Assembly: GCA_005656395.1 (NCBI GenBank)
Contig: SRSI01000043.1
Coordinates: 620,001 to 684,000, forward strand
Direction of reading: 5' to 3'
Source of the DNA: Strongyloides papillosus
Taxonomy: Eukaryota; Nematoda; Chromadorea; Rhabditida; Strongyloididae
Length of the DNA stretch: 64,000 nt
The notes beneath the pieces are model-generated. The model did not search any database. It saw only the letters and a program-made list of their open reading frames with translations, and was not told the origin of the DNA. Each line of letters opens with the position of its first letter. Position 1 is the stretch's first letter. Shown here in pieces: positions 11,428 through 23,427 of this stretch. The position numbers and the translations under genes were made by a program.

Positions 11428-11927
11428 GTGATAACAGTCGGTTCCAAAACTTTGTTTATCTCTTTAAAATAAATATATGTTGATGGGAAATAAATGTAAA
11501 TTTTATTCCAATAGTTACTTATGTCAAAATTGAGACTTTAAATTAAATGTGTATATTATCAGGTGTAAACAACTATGTTAAAGCAATGTGTAATTTAAAA
11601 GATGAACTGATAAATGTGTACTCTCAATATGCCTTTTATAAGTTTATCTCTATAATGAAAATCTTATCAAATTAAAATTGGATGAAATGAACTAAAAAAT
11701 CTTCTGTTATCTGCAGTTATCGTTGTAAAATAACAAACAAACTTTAATCCACTAATGATTTTTTTCCAAAATCACGATGTAAGGTGACACCTTAAATATT
11801 TCCATGTTTCTTATAACGAATTCCTTAAGAAAGGACAAAAAAAAAGCCGCGCACAAAAAGTCATTGAATTGTATTGTCCAATTCATTTTTTACTATTCAT
11901 ATTAATTTACTTAAAAAACAATTGAAG
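11428..11927. promoter_or_regulatory. Shared divergent promoter region of the F-box gene and mcm-6
   Basis: 500 bases between two head-to-head genes. No further coding potential is seen. Specific sites cannot be assigned by eye. Confidence 0.4.
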
Positions 11928-14403
11928 ATGGTTGTTCCACTTGATATTCAAAATGAAGCCGTTGTCGTTGAGGATGTCCAAGGAATCAACGTCCGTGATA
12001 GATTCAAATCATTCTTAAAAACGTAAGTTATCTCATCATTTTTCGACTTATCTTTAATTTTATAGTTTCACTGATGAAACTGGTGACTACCCCTATATGA
12101 AAGAGATCTCCCAACTGTTGAATGCAGAAAGGAACACTGTATACGTTAATTTCGAGGATCTCCAAGCTGCGGATGAAAATCTTGCCAGTTTCGTAGCATC
12201 ACAATACTATCGTATGTCACCATTCCTTAATCAAGCTATCCATCTCTTGGCAATTGAGCATTCCGATGATGCAAGCAAACACCATCTAGCTAAAAAGGAA
12301 ATGTATTGTTCAATTTACAAACTTCCAACGAAATGCCGGGTCCGTGAACTTAATGGTGATAAAGTGGGAGTTCTTGTAAGTATCGTTGGTCAAATCGTCC
12401 GCACCCATCCCGTCCATCCGGAACTTTACAAAGCAACATTCTCTTGTGAAGATTGTGGAACAATTATAAGGAATGTGGAACAACAATTCAAGTATACCCA
12501 ACCGAGTAGGTGTACAAATGCTCAATGTGGAAACAGTACACGATTCACTCTGGACGCCTTCGACTCCCAATTCGTCGACTTCCAAAGACTAAGAATTCAG
12601 GAGACACAAGAAGAATTACCTCGTGGATCAATTCCTAGGACTGTTGATATAATAGTTAGAGGAGAACTCGTTGAGACAGCTCAGCCTGGAGATAAAGTTG
12701 AGATCACAGGGACTTTGATTGTTATACCGGATGTTGCTATGATAAGTTCATCTGGTGTACGTGCTGACCCTGGGAAATCTATGAGAGGAACTGGTAAAGC
12801 TGCTCATGATGGTGGTGGTTTAACTGGACTTAAAAGTTTGGGTGTTCGTGATCTAAGTTACAAACTTGCATTCTTAGCATCGAATGTTGCTCACACTAAT
12901 TCGATCGGTAAACCTGGTGAGATTAATGGAGGTTCACATGAGGAGATGTGGGAGAGTTTAACACATTCTGAACGTACCAAGCTGAGGAGCATGTTCGAGG
13001 ATCCTCAAATCGTTAACAATCTTACAAGCTCTCTTTTCCCTAACATTTTTGGAAATGACAAAATTAAGCTTGGTGTCATGCTTATGTTGTTTGGTGGTGT
13101 TACTAAACGTTCTATAAATGAAGGTACTAGATTAAGAGGGGACATCAACGTCCTTTTGGTTGGTGACCCATCAACAGCAAAATCACAATTTCTTAAAAGG
13201 ATTGAGGAGTTCTCTCCACGTGCCATCTACACATCCGGAAAAGCCTCATCGGCTGCTGGTTTGACTGCTGCCGTCGTTAAGGATGAAGAATCCCATGGTT
13301 TTGTTATTGAAGCTGGTGCTCTTATGTTGGCCGATAATGGTGTATGCTGTATTGATGAATTTGATAAAATGGATCTTAAAGATCAAGTAGCTATTCACGA
13401 AGCTATGGAGCAGCAAACTATCTCTATTACAAAAGCTGGTGTCAAGGCTACGCTTAACGCCAGGTGTTCAATACTTGCTGCGGCAAATCCTATCTACGGA
13501 AGATACAACAAATCTAAGAGTTTGAGACAGAACATCCAGCTTTCAGCACCAATATTGTCTCGTTTCGATTTGTTCTTTATTTTAATAGATGAATGTAATG
13601 AAGTCATCGACCATTCTATTGCTCGGACAATTCTCGACAACCACAAGAGATGTGTAAACAGTTCTCCTCCAAAAACTCCATATACTTTGGATGAAATTAG
13701 ACTATACATTAATTTTGCTAAATGTTTCAATCCTAAACTAACTGCAGAGGCAGGAGAAGCTTTAGTAGCCGAGTACAAGAAATTGAGAAGCGATGATGGA
13801 AGTTCCGGAGGTCATTCATCATGGCGTATCACCGTCCGCCAACTTGAATCAATGGTTCGTCTTAGTGAAGCACTGGCACGCCTTCATTGTTCTAGTGAAG
13901 TTACCAAAGCCCATGTTACAAAGGCTGCCGAGCTTTTGAAGGCTTCAATTATTCGTGTCGTCCAGCCAGATATAGCTTTGGATGATGGATTTGATGATGA
14001 CAACGATGAGATCGTTGATAAGGAAAATCAACTGAATAAGGCCAATATCATTGGAGCTACCCTTGAATCACCTCCTCGTAAACAACCACTGAAAGTCACA
14101 TGGGAAGTCTATAAGAAAATTTCTGACTTGTTAATTCTCCATTTGAATTCTGAGGAGGAGAAAAACGAGAAGGTTGATGACTATGAAGGATTACGTAAAA
14201 GTGAGCTTGTTGAATGGTATCTTGAGATGATTAGTGAGGAAATAGAGACAGAGGAGCAATTGAATCACCACAAAAATATCTGTGAAAAGATTATTGACCG
14301 CCTCATCACAGATGATGGCGTCTTACTTAAAGTTAATGAAGAAGATATAAGTGAAAATCCACTCCTGATCGTTCATCCTAATGTTGTCCTTGGAGATGAT
14401 TAA
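11928..14403 (+). CDS. mcm-6: MCM6, subunit of the MCM2-7 replicative helicase
   Basis: Exon 11928-12022, a 43-nt intron, then 12066-14403; about 810 residues, near the usual MCM6 length. The zinc-ribbon cysteines are present (CEDCG ... CTNAQCG). MCM6-specific blocks include RTHPVHPELYKATF, VEQQFKYTQPSRC, VDFQRLRIQETQEELPRGS and GLKSLGVRDLSYKL. The AAA+ core has Walker A GDPSTAKSQ, Walker B CIDEFDKMD and an arginine finger SRFD, so the subunit should be active. The C-terminal winged-helix region (KRSELV-like KSELVEWYLEMISEEIE) is intact. It works in the CMG helicase at replication origins and forks. The paralogue MCM5 was considered and excluded by these blocks. Confidence 0.97.
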
Positions 14404-14622
14404 TTTTTTTTTACTTTGTATGTATTTGTATATCTTTTTTGTATCTATGTTTACCTTTTGTTCTAACCTTTTAATTTTTTTGTAAAATAAATGTAATTCA
14501 AATTATTAGTCATCTACTTATCAGTTAATTTTTATTACACAAGTGAGTAAGTAGTTTAGGAAATATTACAAATAATGTACATAATTAAAAAAGGCAAGTA
14601 TAAATAAGAAATAAATAATTTA

Positions 14623-15993
14623 TTACACAATATCTACAGTTGAGTTACCCTCAACAGATGCGATCCCCAAATCCATGAAATCACTTTTCGTTGCATCTCG
14701 GTACATCTTACAAAGATCATAAACATTCTCTCTTGCCTCGTCCATTTGATGGAGACCCTCAAAGGATGGATCTATTCTTATGAATTTATCCACAAAAGCA
14801 TTCCTCTTTCTCAATTTGTCAAACTGCCCTAGAGTATTTTCAAACAGTTGACAGATGTTCGTGTTATTGGCCATCATAAGTCCTGAAACCCTGTGAGAAG
14901 TTGCGACATATTGAGATCTCCCAGCAATTGCAACTTCAAGAGGAATAGGCATATAAGGAGGGGCACGTATGGAACCTTTCTGTTGAATCCTATCAAAGGC
15001 ATCAGAGACATCTCTTGGATCAGCTTCACCCTGGAATACCACCAAGCCTCCCAACATGCAATGAGTGGTTTCTTTATCTAACTTCGTATGAACCATCATA
15101 GATCCAGGTTGAACTAGACGTCTCATAACATCCTGTACTGAAGTTCTAACTACAAATTGATCCGAACATAAAGGAGTGTAACCAGTTTGAATGAAATGCA
15201 TTGGAGTAAACGGAACTAAACGAGATATGATAGTAGACAATCTGGTATGTGTGCTTGTAGGGAAACGCATAGTAGAGGTGGCAGCCGACATGATTCTACT
15301 AACCATTGAGTTGATTTGAGCGAAGGTAGGTTTATCCACATGCATCTTCTCAACAGCTAAACGATCAAGTTGCGTATTATCGAGGACAGTCACAGCATCA
15401 GGATGTTCTATCAACCTCTCAAGCGTCAATATCGAGTTGTATGGTTGGACAACTACATCACTCATCTCCGTTTGATTAGGGAAAACAGAATATGTCTGGA
15501 GAACCTTCTTAGGATAGTGTTCTTTGATCTTCTCCAAAACATATGAACCCATACCACTACCAGTACCTCCTGCAATTGAATGACATAGGATAAAACCATC
15601 GAGATTCTCAGAAAATTCAGCCTCCCTATCCAGAATATCCAAGACAGTCTCGTAATGTTCTCTTCCTTGAATGTACCCATGAGCCCAGTTATTACCAGCA
15701 CCTCCACCGTCAGTTGATTGGAAAATATTCTCATGATTAAAGAATCTTTTGTACTCAGAAGAGAGGATACCCTTAATTACACGTGGCTCCAGATCAACTA
15801 AAACTGCTCTTGGGACGTATCTTCTATCGTCAGCCTGATAAAAGAAGATATCCTTGATATCCATAGAAGTTTCCTCGTGATTGAAAGATCCATCAGGTGA
15901 TATTCCATGTTCTGCACATAATGTCTTCCAAAACTCCATTCCTATTTGATTTCCACATTGTCCTAATTGTATGTTTATAATTTCACCTGGCAT
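14623..15993 (-). CDS. tbg-1: Gamma-tubulin
   Basis: Single exon of 456 residues from [18 protein letters not shown]. The upstream in-frame ATG at 16020 is rejected because the family starts MPxEII, and a splice acceptor (ATATTTGTAG) lies just before the chosen ATG. The GTP-binding loop [46 protein letters not shown] and [20 protein letters not shown] are all gamma-type. The protein nucleates microtubules in the gamma-tubulin complex at centrosomes and MTOCs. It looks closer to vertebrate gamma-tubulin than I would expect from the divergent C. elegans protein. It lies 167 bp downstream of rpac-19 on the same strand, compatible with an operon. It converges on mcm-6. Confidence 0.97.
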   Translation of the reverse strand: MPGEIINIQLGQCGNQIGMEFWKTLCAEHGISPDGSFNHEETSMDIKDIFFYQADDRRYVPRAVLVDLEPRVIKGILSSEYKRFFNHENIFQSTDGGGAGNNWAHGYIQGREHYETVLDILDREAEFSENLDGFILCHSIAGGTGSGMGSYVLEKIKEHYPKKVLQTYSVFPNQTEMSDVVVQPYNSILTLERLIEHPDAVTVLDNTQLDRLAVEKMHVDKPTFAQINSMVSRIMSAATSTMRFPTSTHTRLSTIISRLVPFTPMHFIQTGYTPLCSDQFVVRTSVQDVMRRLVQPGSMMVHTKLDKETTHCMLGGLVVFQGEADPRDVSDAFDRIQQKGSIRAPPYMPIPLEVAIAGRSQYVATSHRVSGLMMANNTNICQLFENTLGQFDKLRKRNAFVDKFIRIDPSFEGLHQMDEARENVYDLCKMYRDATKSDFMDLGIASVEGNSTVDIV

Positions 15994-16160
15994 TATAAAT
16001 CTACAAATATTATAATACACATAAGATTTATGAGAATATACAAATTGGGTACAGTAACCAATATAAATACAATATTAAATTTGAAAAAAAATTACTAAAA
16101 TAAAAATATAAACACAACAAATAACAAAAAAAAAAACGATTTATATAAAAATTTGAATAT

Positions 16161-16524
16161 TCAGATGTCCTCGATAGCAGCTTCAAATTTATCTTGTACT
16201 CCCTTGAAAATATATGTAAGATTATCAAGTCCTTTGATTAATAAATCAACAGCGTTATATCCTTTCTTTGATTGAATCCTTAAGATAATTTTATCCTCCA
16301 AAGGATGTGGGATATTGTAACCACAAAATTCAATTTCTGGCATCATTACCAAGATGTGCTTTAGTGAATTTCCTATTGTATGATCTTCCTCATGGATAAC
16401 TAATGTCAAACATGTTGGATCCTCAACTAAACCTTCAGGATCAAGCTGAAAACAAAAAAATAATAGAAAAAAATGGCAAAAAAAAACATACAATTTCAAG
16501 TTTATCCAAATTACTGTAGTCCAT
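16161..16524 (-). CDS. rpac-19: RPAC19 (AC19), shared subunit of RNA polymerases I and III
   Basis: Exons 16524-16492 and 16445-16161, phase 0, give 105 residues. The conserved alpha-like dimerisation fold is clear: CLTLVIHEEDHTIGNSLKHI, EFCGYNIPHPLEDKIILRIQ and a C-terminal helix. AC19 pairs with AC40 to start Pol I and Pol III assembly. The N-terminus is short (MDYSNLDKLEI). The gene is divergent from the THAP gene with only 144 bp between starts. It sits directly upstream of tbg-1 on the same strand. Confidence 0.94.
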
Positions 16525-16668
16525 TATCCAATGTACTAACAACAGTTATAACGCGGTAAAAATAAAAAAATAATTGGTGATATGTTTTAGTCTTAGAAAG
16601 AAAATGATAGTGTAAATCAGTTAACACGTAAGGTGTACTAATGATTATTATCACCAAAAAAATCTATT

Positions 16669-17850
16669 ATGAATTTACAAGAAGATTCCAACTCCCAGCT
16701 TTCAGGGTTTATTTTGGAGAATAATGATTATATTCCGAAGGAGGATTTGTATAATATTTTGAGAAATGATAGTAAGATATTCTTTAATTGTTTTTAATAT
16801 TTTACAGTTCCTCAATGTTATATTTGTTTGAGTACCCAGTCCCAAAAAGTCCGGCTATTTAAGTGGCCACGTGATAAGGAGAGGAGAAAAAGTTGGTGTG
16901 ACTTTTTTGAGGTCGATGAAGAGGAGATTCTCGCAGATTTTGGGAATACATTTATATGCTCTTTACATTTTGACCCATCTCAATTTTTGTATGTGTCAGG
17001 AAAGATATTTTGGAAGTCGGATGTATCTCCACTAATTGTCGATCCAGATTCTTTAGATACTAAATGCTACCCATGGGAGAAAGAAGAAAGCTTAAAGAAC
17101 ATTTTCGAGGATGAATATAAAAAACTACTTGCTTGTGCAAGTAAAGCCTTCAGTGATAATTCAGTTATTACTATTGGATACCGAGAAAGTAACTTTAGAC
17201 CAACAGGAGTAAGTAAAAAGCATCCAGTTGTGATTCTAAGGGACATTAGATATCCATATTTTTATTATGAATTCTCTCACAATAGAACAAACTCAAGAGG
17301 AACAGATTTTTATTATTGCTTGACATGTAAAAAGATGAAAGACAAAACGGGAATCAAAGATAATGTCCGGACAATTAGTATTAGCGATGGGAGAGTTGTA
17401 ACTTCTGCACATCCCTTCATACGACATCATTCACATTGCTCACCTGGAATAGAAGCGGATGAATTTATGAATGATACAGGGATAGAATGTAGTGGAATAT
17501 CTACAGAAGTTGCAAATGAATCAAGTTTTATGGATTCAAAAAATGTAAATAATTGTCAAAAAATATACGAGGAAAATCATTATTCTGTAGATGGTCAAAA
17601 TCTTAATGATATAATGATTCATCATAATGAATCTTCAGAGTTTATTGAACCAAGTAACGATAATATCGTAAACACTGTAAGAAATAAGAAAGAAAATGGT
17701 TGTAGACGTTCCCAAAAACACAAACCTCGAAGATATTTATCCTTATACCGACCTTACGGTTGTAGAAAAGTTCTATTTTGCTGTATATGCCTTCAAAAAT
17801 TTAAAACCGTTCCTGAACTTGCTAATCACTTAACTACTAAACACCAATAA
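16669..17850 (+). CDS. THAP-domain zinc-finger protein with FLYWCH-like and C2H2-like regions
   Basis: Exons 16669-16771 and 16808-17850 (36-nt intron, phase 1) give 381 residues. Near residues 38-100 is a THAP-type C2CH finger: CYIC, the FKWP motif, a tryptophan in RRKSWCDFF, then CSLHFDPSQF. A middle region (FYYEFSHNRTN ... FYYCLTCKK ... HPFIRHHSHC) has the aromatic/Cys/Cys/His spacing of a FLYWCH or transposase-type finger, less certain. The C-terminus ends in a C2H2-like finger CCICLQKF ... HLTTKH after a basic KHKPRR stretch. This predicts a nuclear sequence-specific DNA-binding protein. THAP proteins derive from P-element transposases, and the middle region may be a relic of that. The target is unknown. 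Confidence 0.82.
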
Positions 17851-17875
17851 ATTTTGTACATACAAGTTTCTTTAT

Positions 17876-18645
17876 TTATATTATACTGTAAACTATAATG
17901 TAGAAAATAACAGTTTGTATATATGTATATAATAAAATCTTAGCATAAGCTGAATTTGAATTCATATCTTGGTATTTTTTCATAATCTTTTCAGCATACA
18001 AAGTTTTATTAACTTTAATATCGGAATTGTGTATTAGATGCTTGTGATAAGATGTATTATGTGTTGAGTGGTTGTGGTGGTGTTTTGAATCAATATGATT
18101 TAGAGAATGAGATTTTGGTTTCATATTCTCAATAAAGTCGGGGTTATTCTTAAATTTTTCAAGAAGTGATGAGTAATTGGGCCATTTGTAAAAATTGCAA
18201 AAATTTCCCCTCGAACAGGCGCAAACTAGTGCTTTATTATTTAACTTGGTTGTCTTAAAAGTACAAGAATCTTCAGAAAGCTTTTTATTTGCGCAACCAT
18301 AATGTATCCCTCTCTCAGGACTGTATAGCATTAGACATGCGGCTAAAAAAAATAATTAAGATGATTTATTGGATTTTTTTTAACATGATTTATGGATGAG
18401 TAATAATTTATTTTAAATAAAAAAATATATTTACCATTTCTTTTGTCATCAACTATACAAATTCCATTGCTATCACAACCACTTTTATTGGATCCCTTTG
18501 TACAGTTACATTTTAAAGGTATACTATCGTCATATTCGCTGGAGCCAAAGTAAAAATTATACGAACCTTCTTGCATAAATTTACAATTGATAACTTTTAG
18601 AAATAATAATAATAGCAATGAATGATAATATTTCATTTTTATCAT
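17876..18645 (-). CDS. Ly6/three-finger-like cell-surface protein
   Basis: Exons 18645-18435 and 18342-17876 (phase 1, intron 92 nt) give about 225 residues. A signal peptide (YHSLLLLLFLKVINC) is followed by a cysteine-rich module CNCTKGSNKSGCDSNGIC ... GCAN ... ALVCACSRGNFCN. Its paired CxC start and the final C-N resemble three-finger (Ly6/uPAR/activin-receptor) ectodomains. A long histidine- and asparagine-rich stretch follows (KHHHNHSTHNTSYHKH). The C-terminus is a hydrophobic helix (ILLYTYIQTVIFYIIVY) with almost no tail, suggesting a GPI anchor or a single membrane span. The ligand is unknown. Orthology is not assigned. Confidence 0.72.
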
Positions 18646-20767
18646 TATTAGAGATAATTAGAACATTAGAATCTAAAAATTGTGAAAATGATTTTTAGAT
18701 GTCTATTAAATAATATAAATTGAAATATTAAATATTTAAAATGACATATGAGGATGTGAATATTTTATAAGATTTTTGCTAAAAAGTCAATAAAACTACA
18801 ATTACCTTCTCTAAGTGATATAACTATATATATCTCTTAGGTAGAAAGGAGAAAAATAAGTTATGAATGATTTTATGGACTCACTTCAATAGAATGACCA
18901 AAAGGCGTGAATTGAATAAAGAATTATCATCGTATACATTCGTATATTACTTACATTACTTTTGTGATGAAATTATTATAATAAAATAAATAGAAAGGTA
19001 ATAAACAAATTTAGAGGAGAATAGAGATAGTTTGTACAATTTAAAGTCTTCTATACTTTAAAAAAAAGATTTATGATTTTAAATGTTCAATATTTTAAAA
19101 TATACCAAATTTAAATAAAAATAAATGTGGGTGTTGAATGTGTAGACAATGATGCAGCAATTATAAATAAAATAATTAATGTTTACTAATTTTTTACGAC
19201 TACTTTTAGTTCAAGATATTATATGTCATCCGAACTATTCGGATTTTCAAGAGTATCTTTATCAATCTAATATTAACATTTTGAAAGTGAAAATGTCACT
19301 TCAAAAAATTATCTGTTAAATAAACTGAAATAATATATTTTATTAAAGTAAGTCTTATTTTTTATCTCATATAATAAAATAAATAAGAAACATTTGTATT
19401 GTTTTGAAATATAAAATAATTTAATTAAAAAATGTAGTAAAATCATAGTATTTTAAATAAAGATTTAATATTTACCAAGGAATATATATAAATAGAAAAA
19501 TTAGAAAACTTAATATGATATGAGCAGTCAAATACATAATTCAAAAGTTTCTTCTATTTCAAATTATATTTAATGTTGTAATTCTAGAATTTCTGTAATG
19601 AAAAGAAATTAAATAGTTGAAAGACAAAAATACTTCAAGTATAAAAGACGAAATATACTTTTATAAGATAGAATAATTATAGAAACTTTTTAGTTAGTCA
19701 TTTAAACAATTATGGCAAAACTGTTATCAGTGATGTTAAATGAAAATAAATATGTTATTTTTCACACGATTCAAACTTTCAAATTTCGTTGAATGACACA
19801 ATAATTAAAATTTAATGAAACGCATCTTAAGTAGGATGTATTCACATAAATTTCTATTTAAAATAATCATATAAAAAAATAATATTTATGTTATTATTTA
19901 TGCCTTTTTAACAGAATGTCTAGAAATGTAGATTTAATCTATAAACAAATATTTCTTAATCGTTCTAGATTACTTCAATTGTTGATTGATAAATAAATAT
20001 CATAAACTTTTTAATGCTTGTTTTGATTTTAAATATTGTTCCTTATTTTAGTTAAAGAAAAAAAATTATGAAACAAGATTTAACATGTTGTATTTTTAAC
20101 TATTTCAAAAAAGGACATAATAATTCACATATCATATATTCAATATATAGCAATCATAAGATTATATTTTTATCAGTAAAGAAAAATTTAAATTATTAAT
20201 AAAAAATTTCCAGAATGATAAAAGAAAATATTTTTTACTGCTTCAAATTAAATCTTATCAAAACTCTTTAATTTCTAGAAAACAACTGTGAAAATATTTT
20301 ATTTCATGATGATTAATATATATTTTGAAACTTAAAATAATAACAAACTTATAATTTTTCACCACTCTTTTTCAATTAGCAAAATTTCAAGAATTATTTT
20401 TAATAACACTTCAGTATCATTCTTCAATAAATTTCTATGAGAAAATAAATTTTAGTCAAAAGCCTTAAAAGCATCAAATATTTTATCAATGCTTTTCTTA
20501 TTATATTATATTTTGAATGATACAAAAGTTTTCCAAATTTAAAATTACAGTGTAATTGAATAGGAAATCTATGATTAACTTTATAATTTGGGGATCCTTT
20601 GTTAATGGATATGTGAAAAATTAATATTAAATTTAGATTATTGAGTCTTCAAAAAAGATATAGTTATATTTATTGTAAATTACACATTATCAAATATTTT
20701 TAAATTAATTTAAAATAAATATTTTATTTGGTGAAAAAATCATAGTATAATTTAAAAAAAGGTTAAA
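18646..20767. other. Long gene-poor AT-rich region
   Basis: About 2.1 kb with no open frame over 60 codons on either strand and no visible tRNA, hairpin or tandem repeat. It may hold promoter elements of the Ly6-like gene at its left edge. Confidence 0.6.
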
Positions 20768-21148
20768 TTAGCCATATCCACCACAACCACAACAACCACC
20801 GTAGGTAACTTTTATTGTTTTGGTAACCGTTTTCGGTGTACCCATCATGCAGCATCCACAGCAACCACAACCACCATAATATCGTTTATCCCTTTTCAAG
20901 ACTTCCTCATCACCATCTCCGACTTCAGCAACAGCCAAATCACTTGAAAGCTCACTACCTTTTCCTTCTTCCTCATTTTCTTCATTATTAATTAAATTTT
21001 CACACTCAGTTCCTCCAATAACATCACCATTCTCATCACATCTACAATCGCAATCAACATCTCTTAAGTCACGCCCTTGACAAGTTCTTATGTGAAAAAT
21101 AAAAAATATAAAAACGATAAAACAAAGAATAGTAGCCAATTTAGACAT
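20768..21148 (-). CDS. Small secreted Cys/Gly-rich protein with acidic propeptide
   Basis: Single exon, 126 residues. A signal peptide (LATILCFIVFIFFIFHIRTC) is followed by CDCRCDENGDV, a strongly acidic middle, then dibasic sites at KR-DKR. The predicted released C-terminus is YYGGCGCCGCCMMGTP then GGCCGCGGYG. The layout of signal, acidic spacer, KR cleavage and Cys/Gly-rich mature peptide suggests a processed secreted peptide, for example cuticle, matrix or defence. None of these roles is shown. The gene stands alone between gene-poor stretches. Confidence 0.72.
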   Translation of the reverse strand: MSKLATILCFIVFIFFIFHIRTCQGRDLRDVDCDCRCDENGDVIGGTECENLINNEENEEEGKGSELSSDLAVAEVGDGDEEVLKRDKRYYGGCGCCGCCMMGTPKTVTKTIKVTYGGCCGCGGYG

Positions 21149-22798
21149 TTTTCTAAAAATCTGATGCTCCTTTCAAAAACTCCATCTCTTTTATACATAA
21201 TTTCAAGTTCTTGACCATCATTAATTTATTCTATAATGCTAATGATAAGCTAATAATAAAACATTTTCTAACTTTTATAAAATTATTTAATAAAAATTAA
21301 AACAAACTTTTATCCACTGTCCATCATGATTTGTTTGTTTATGCTTATAATATTATTAAAATTTCGTAAATGTGTTCTGAAGAATCATGACAAAATATTG
21401 TTTAATCTAAATTTTTAATATTACTTTTTAGATGTGTTTGTTTAACAAAAAGCAACTTTACGATGAATTAAATATTTATGAGGTTTTTGATCTATTTGAA
21501 GAATTATTGTGATATAGGAAAAAAATTGAAGTCCAAAGACAGTGTTTTGTTTTAAAACTCTTTCATTATATTTTTTATTTTTAAAAATAGCAACTATAGA
21601 ATTGTTTTCGGATAACTTGATTGTTAATTTAATTTAAGTGTATACGTAAATTTATCTAACTTGATGAAAAAATTAATAAAAGACATAACAAGTTGACGTT
21701 TAAATGTTGTAGCAACAAGTAGTTTACGAATATTACAAAATATTAATTAACACTCCTCACATTTGCCTTTTACACCAAAATACTTAGTTTTTCGCTAAGA
21801 AAATGTTTTCATATTTTTTAAAAATTCTCAAGTGTTTAATGATTAATTTTATTTTTCAAAACTTCTTAAAAAACGAAAAATACAAGAACTTGATATGTCA
21901 TATCCAAATTAAAAACAAAATTTCCGGTATTATATTTGTTCCGTTTATTGAAACTTTCGTGATGTCATTGTATTTTTGCAAATGGCACATTAAATAAATA
22001 GTTAAAAAGTATTTTTATATTTCAGTTATAGAGTGCCGTGCTTTGGTAAATCTTTTAAAATCTTTTTATTTCTTTTAGAGTATGGTAATTCTATTCTCCT
22101 AAAATATCATTTTATATTTTTTTATTAATAGACTTTTATATTTAAGTTTTTTCCTATTATGATAAAATATAATATAAATGGCTATTAAAAAACATGGAAA
22201 GTTCATATTATTGTATTCATTGAAGTGAATTGTTTTTGAGTTTCTGATAGATTTTTCGTGACTTTCCAATTATTTAATTATTTCCTTCTTTACTTTATTT
22301 CTAAATATAAACTTTATATTTATTATGTAATACTCAATAGAAAGTTGACCAGGAAAAATATACTTAATCAATTCCACCCATTTATTTATTAACATTTAAG
22401 CAGACAAATTATCTTGGGAAAAATTATTAGAATTATCATAAACAAAATGATAACAATGAAGAAACAGTATTTTTTTACAGGAAAAATACATTTCTTTTAA
22501 TTAGTTTCCAATTATAAACATTTTTTCTTAATATTTCTTTTTTTTGAAACTAAAAATAGTAATATCCATAAAATAAATTTATAAACCTATTTTGATAGTA
22601 TGTTTTCACGAAAAGCCATAATTTATTATTTTGGTTGTGTATTTTATATAAAGTTTTAATGCTAAAAAATTTTTTTTATAAATAAAAATGAATAGTGATA
22701 ACAATTAATATGCGAGAGAATATAAAATGATTAATATTTTTTTACTATTTAATGACAAATTTCCTCGTTTTACATCATTTTTTCAGGAACCTCTCAAA
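21149..22798. other. Intergenic, no convincing gene
   Basis: About 1.65 kb. A 64-codon plus-strand frame at 21803-21997 has no signal, domain or splice context and is probably chance. An acceptor TTTTTTCAG at about 22779-22788 marks the likely trans-splice site of the next gene. Confidence 0.5.
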
Positions 22799-23146
22799 AT
22801 GAATTCTCGTTTTAAGTTATTATTCTTAATAATAACTTGTTTCCTCATTACCCAAGGAAGTGGTTTCTTCTTCTTCCAAAGACCAGAAATTATCGAAGTT
22901 AAAAATGGGAATGGGAGACCAAATTTAATTAGATTGAAGAAAAATACTGAAATGGAAGACTTTTGTAATGAAGATTATGCTTTAGAATGCTTAACTTTCC
23001 CGGAAGTTCTCGATATTAAATATTGCTTGACATCTATTTGTAGCAAATGTTACAAAATGAACAATTGTAAGTATCCTTGTGAGCTAACCTAAATTTTCCT
23101 ATCTTTTTCAGATAAAAAAATTGTAAACATTTGCAAATTAATTTGA
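22799..23146 (+). CDS. Small secreted six-cysteine protein
   Basis: Exons 22799-23066 and 23112-23146 (phase 1) give 100 residues. I place the start at MNSRFKLLFLI, just after the acceptor TTTTTTCAG; the longer upstream frame lies in the outron. The signal peptide (LLFLIITCFLITQGSG) is followed by a basic segment and six cysteines in FCNEDYALEC, IKYCLTSICSKC and VNICKLI. The last cysteine is only reached through the second exon, giving an even number after the signal peptide. No family is recognised. Confidence 0.6.
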
Positions 23147-23427
23147 AAAATAAACAACTTTAAATTACTCTCTAGAGATCATGATTAATATTAATACTTT
23201 ATAAACAACGATATTGACATGAAAAATGTGTAAGATAAAGCTTATTAAATTTTACAGTTAACTAACTATCCATTCTGTTATGTTTGTGAACATTAAATTT
23301 ATGGTAAAAAACAAACAAATCAAATGATACAATATATTTCAGTCTGTTAAAAATTTATCCTTAAAACTTTATTAAATATCTTGATTATATTTACATTTAT
23401 TAATACAACAATAATAAAAAAATATTT

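Noticed and set aside
11928..14403. First read as MCM5
   Set aside because: RTHPVHPEL, VEQQFKYTQP and the C-terminal KSELVEWYL block are specific to MCM6.
21803..21997. 64-codon plus-strand frame
   Set aside because: Hydrophobic AT-driven composition, with no signal peptide, splice or domain evidence.
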